A program made the translations under genes and the position numbers. 64,000 nt of DNA, from positions 1,376,501 to 1,440,500 of the forward strand of contig NZ_CP081844.1 of the NCBI RefSeq assembly GCF_019803445.1, written 5' to 3'. Source of the stretch: Caenibius sp. WL (GTDB lineage: Bacteria > Pseudomonadota > Alphaproteobacteria > Sphingomonadales > Sphingomonadaceae). Below are positions 62,357 to 64,000 of this stretch, one piece after another (within the stretch, counting starts at the first letter, position 1; the number at the start of each line of letters is the position of its first letter). The notes below the pieces were generated by a model. It saw nothing but the letters and a program-made list of their open reading frames with translations, did not search any database and was not told where the DNA came from.

Positions 62357-63478
62357 ATGCAATTCACATTCAGCGAAGAGGAGACGCTCCTTCAGGAAAG
62401 CGTCTCCGGCTTCCTCGCAACGCACGGCAGTTCCGCTGCCGTGCGTAAAGCGATGGAAAGCGACCTCGGCTACGATCCGGCGCTCTGGCAGTCGATCGTG
62501 GGTGAAATGGGTATGGGCGGCATCGCCTTTCCGGCCCGCCTCGGCGGTGCGGAAATGGGGCATGTCGGCTTTGCCATCACGATGATGGAAATGGGGCGCG
62601 TGCTGCTGCCGTCGCCCTATTTCTCCAGCATCGGCCTGGCCGCGCAGGCCATTCTCAACGCCGGAACCGACGCGCAGCAGGATACGCTTCTGCCCGCGAT
62701 CATTGCGGGTGAAACGATTGCCGCGCTCGCCTGGCGCGGATTGGAACGCACGCCCGCCATCGCGGTGCGTCTCGATCAGAACGGGCAGCTCAATGGGGAA
62801 GCGGGGTTCGTGCCCTATGCCCATGCGGCCGGCCTGTTGGTGGTTGCGGCGCTGGATGGGGCCGGAAAAACCGTTCTGGCGGCCATTCCGGCCGATGCCC
62901 CCGGTGTCACGATCGAACGCCATGTCTCGATGGACCTGACCCGCCCGCTTGCCACCGTGCGCTTCGCCGGTGTGGTGGTCGCGCAGGATCGGATTTTGGG
63001 TGACGGCAGCGATGCCGCGGCTGCTCTGGAGCGGACGCTCGACCTTGCGCGGATCGCTCTGGCCGCTGAAAACGCGGGCGGGGCCGAAGGGGTTCTCGAT
63101 CTGACGGTTGCCTATACCAAGGATCGCGTCCAGTTCGGCCGGCCCATCGGCAGCTTCCAGGCTTTGAAGCACCGGATGGCCGACATGATGGTGGAAGTGG
63201 AAACGGCGAAAACCGCAGCCTATTACGCTGCGTGTGTCGTCGATGAAGCCTCCGACGAACTGGCGGAAGCGGCAGCGATTGCCTCGTCCTACAGCGCGGA
63301 CGCCTTCATGGGTTGCGCGGGCAACGCAATCCAGTTGCATGGCGGGATCGGCTTCACCTGGGAACATGACGCGCACCTCTTCTTCAAGCGTGCCCGGGCC
63401 AATGCCGTTCTGCTGGGTGATCCCACATCGCAGCGGGTGCGGATTGCCGACATGATCGGCCTGGAAAAGGTGGCGTAA
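62357..63478 (+). CDS. Acyl-CoA dehydrogenase, first of an adjacent pair
   Basis: This 373-residue flavoprotein has the FAD-contacting DRVQFGRPIGSFQALKHRMA (about residues 255-275) and the C-terminal LHGGIGFTWEHD region. The start MQFTFSEEE at 62357 fits the family. Adjacent pairs of acyl-CoA dehydrogenase genes are known to make heteromeric enzymes acting on bulky substrates such as steroid side chains in actinobacteria. The second member starts 1 base after its stop. The pairing is inferred from gene order. Confidence 0.88.
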   Translation: MQFTFSEEETLLQESVSGFLATHGSSAAVRKAMESDLGYDPALWQSIVGEMGMGGIAFPARLGGAEMGHVGFAITMMEMGRVLLPSPYFSSIGLAAQAILNAGTDAQQDTLLPAIIAGETIAALAWRGLERTPAIAVRLDQNGQLNGEAGFVPYAHAAGLLVVAALDGAGKTVLAAIPADAPGVTIERHVSMDLTRPLATVRFAGVVVAQDRILGDGSDAAAALERTLDLARIALAAENAGGAEGVLDLTVAYTKDRVQFGRPIGSFQALKHRMADMMVEVETAKTAAYYAACVVDEASDELAEAAAIASSYSADAFMGCAGNAIQLHGGIGFTWEHDAHLFFKRARANAVLLGDPTSQRVRIADMIGLEKVA

Positions 63479-63479
63479 G

Positions 63480-64000
63480 ATGCGGACAGAATTCACTCCC
63501 GAACAGGAAGCGTTCCGCCGCGAAGTCGCCGAATGGCTGGAAGAACAGCTTTCCGGGCCGTTCGCTTCGATCCGCAACCTCAACAGCATGAGCGACAAGA
63601 TTCCTGAGCGTCTCGCCTGGGAAAAAGCGCTCGGCAAGGCGGGTTATAGCGCTATCGCCTGGCCGCAGGAATATGGTGGGCGCGGGGCCAGCATCGCCGA
63701 ACAGGTGATCTTTGCCGAAGAATATGCGCGCGCTGGCGCTCCGGGCCGGATCGGCCATCTGGGCGTCACCATGGCCGGGCCGACGTTCATCCACTTCGGC
63801 ACGGAAGAGCAGAAGAAGGAATTTCTGCCCCCGATCCTGAGTGGCGATGTCCTGTGGGCACAGGGCTTTTCGGAACCCAATGCCGGGTCCGATCTGTCGA
63901 ATATCCGCACCAAGGCGCGCCTCGAAGACGGCCCCAACGGCCCCGAATGGGTGATCGATGGGCAGAAGATCTGGACCAGCCTTGCCCAGCACGCGCAATG
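63480..64000 (+). CDS. Acyl-CoA dehydrogenase, second of pair (partial, cut by window end)
   Basis: The frame starts MRTEFTPEQEAF at 63480 and stays open for 173 codons to the window end. AGYSAIAWPQEYGGRG and WAQGFSEPNAGSDL are the N-terminal acyl-CoA dehydrogenase motifs. It is the likely partner of the protein encoded just upstream. The C-terminal half, with the FAD and catalytic residues, lies outside the window. Confidence 0.88.
   Translation, partial: MRTEFTPEQEAFRREVAEWLEEQLSGPFASIRNLNSMSDKIPERLAWEKALGKAGYSAIAWPQEYGGRGASIAEQVIFAEEYARAGAPGRIGHLGVTMAGPTFIHFGTEEQKKEFLPPILSGDVLWAQGFSEPNAGSDLSNIRTKARLEDGPNGPEWVIDGQKIWTSLAQHAQ

Noticed and set aside
1-64000. Mobile elements, phage genes, CRISPR arrays, defence systems
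   Set aside because: No transposase, integrase, cas gene or regularly spaced repeat was seen in either strand.

Overview
The window is 64 kb of dense, GC-rich chromosome from what looks like a sphingomonad alphaproteobacterium (Novosphingobium/Sphingobium type). The lineage call is an inference. It rests on the gene content (two TonB-dependent receptors, Rieske oxygenases, RegBA-type redox control, CopAB copper resistance) and on the palindromic repeat pair at 42.4-42.6 kb, whose units resemble ones I recall from sphingomonad genomes. There is no phage, insertion sequence or CRISPR array, and almost every base is accounted for by ordinary-looking genes.

Layout. 0-9 kb: the cut end of an NDUFA9-like gene, tRNA-Leu(CAG), a BKACE (DUF849) enzyme, a DDN-family oxidoreductase, phospholipase D, an MFS permease, a DUF1214 protein and an aldehyde dehydrogenase. 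9-13 kb: a GGDEF-EAL protein and a divergent lysR/wrbA pair. 13-20 kb: a minus-strand respiratory unit, cyoABCD-surf1-regB-regA, joining a quinol oxidase to its assembly factor and a RegBA-type redox two-component system. 20-23.4 kb: two transporters. 23.4-30.6 kb: a sulfur unit of an Rrf2 regulator, sulfate binding protein, cysT, cysW, cysA, a 60-residue DUF2292 protein and a TonB receptor. 30.7-33 kb: a complete YfiR-YfiN-YfiB cyclic-di-GMP module. 33-40.5 kb: a cation/proton antiporter, fumarase C, a BtuB-like receptor and a D-aminoacylase-type amidohydrolase. 40.7-42.4 kb: a TetR regulator and two related carboxymuconolactone-decarboxylase-like genes. 42.4-43.1 kb: palindromic repeats and a gene-free, AT-richer stretch. 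43.1-46.7 kb: an acyl-CoA-dehydrogenase-fold monooxygenase, a LysR regulator and two secreted proteins, one with a JAMM-like metal motif. 46.7-52.7 kb: a copper cluster with csoR, a small secreted Cys/His protein, copA (oxidase) and copB on one strand, and a copper P-type ATPase on the other. The two sides share two perfect CsoR-like operators. 52.8-55.6 kb: rnk, an SDR and an MFS exporter. 55.6-64 kb: a catabolic region with two different Rieske oxygenases, MarR and TetR regulators, an SDR, an MFS permease, an amidohydrolase-fold protein that has lost most metal ligands, and two adjacent acyl-CoA dehydrogenase genes, the second cut by the window end.

The strongest candidates for undescribed biology are the 56-64 kb catabolic region with its ligand-poor amidohydrolase, the secreted JAMM-like protein at 45.9 kb, the paired CMD proteins of which only one keeps CxxC, and the Rrf2 sulfur regulon with a shared candidate operator. 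No family name was checked by a database search. All assignments come from reading motifs, gene order and sequence symmetry.
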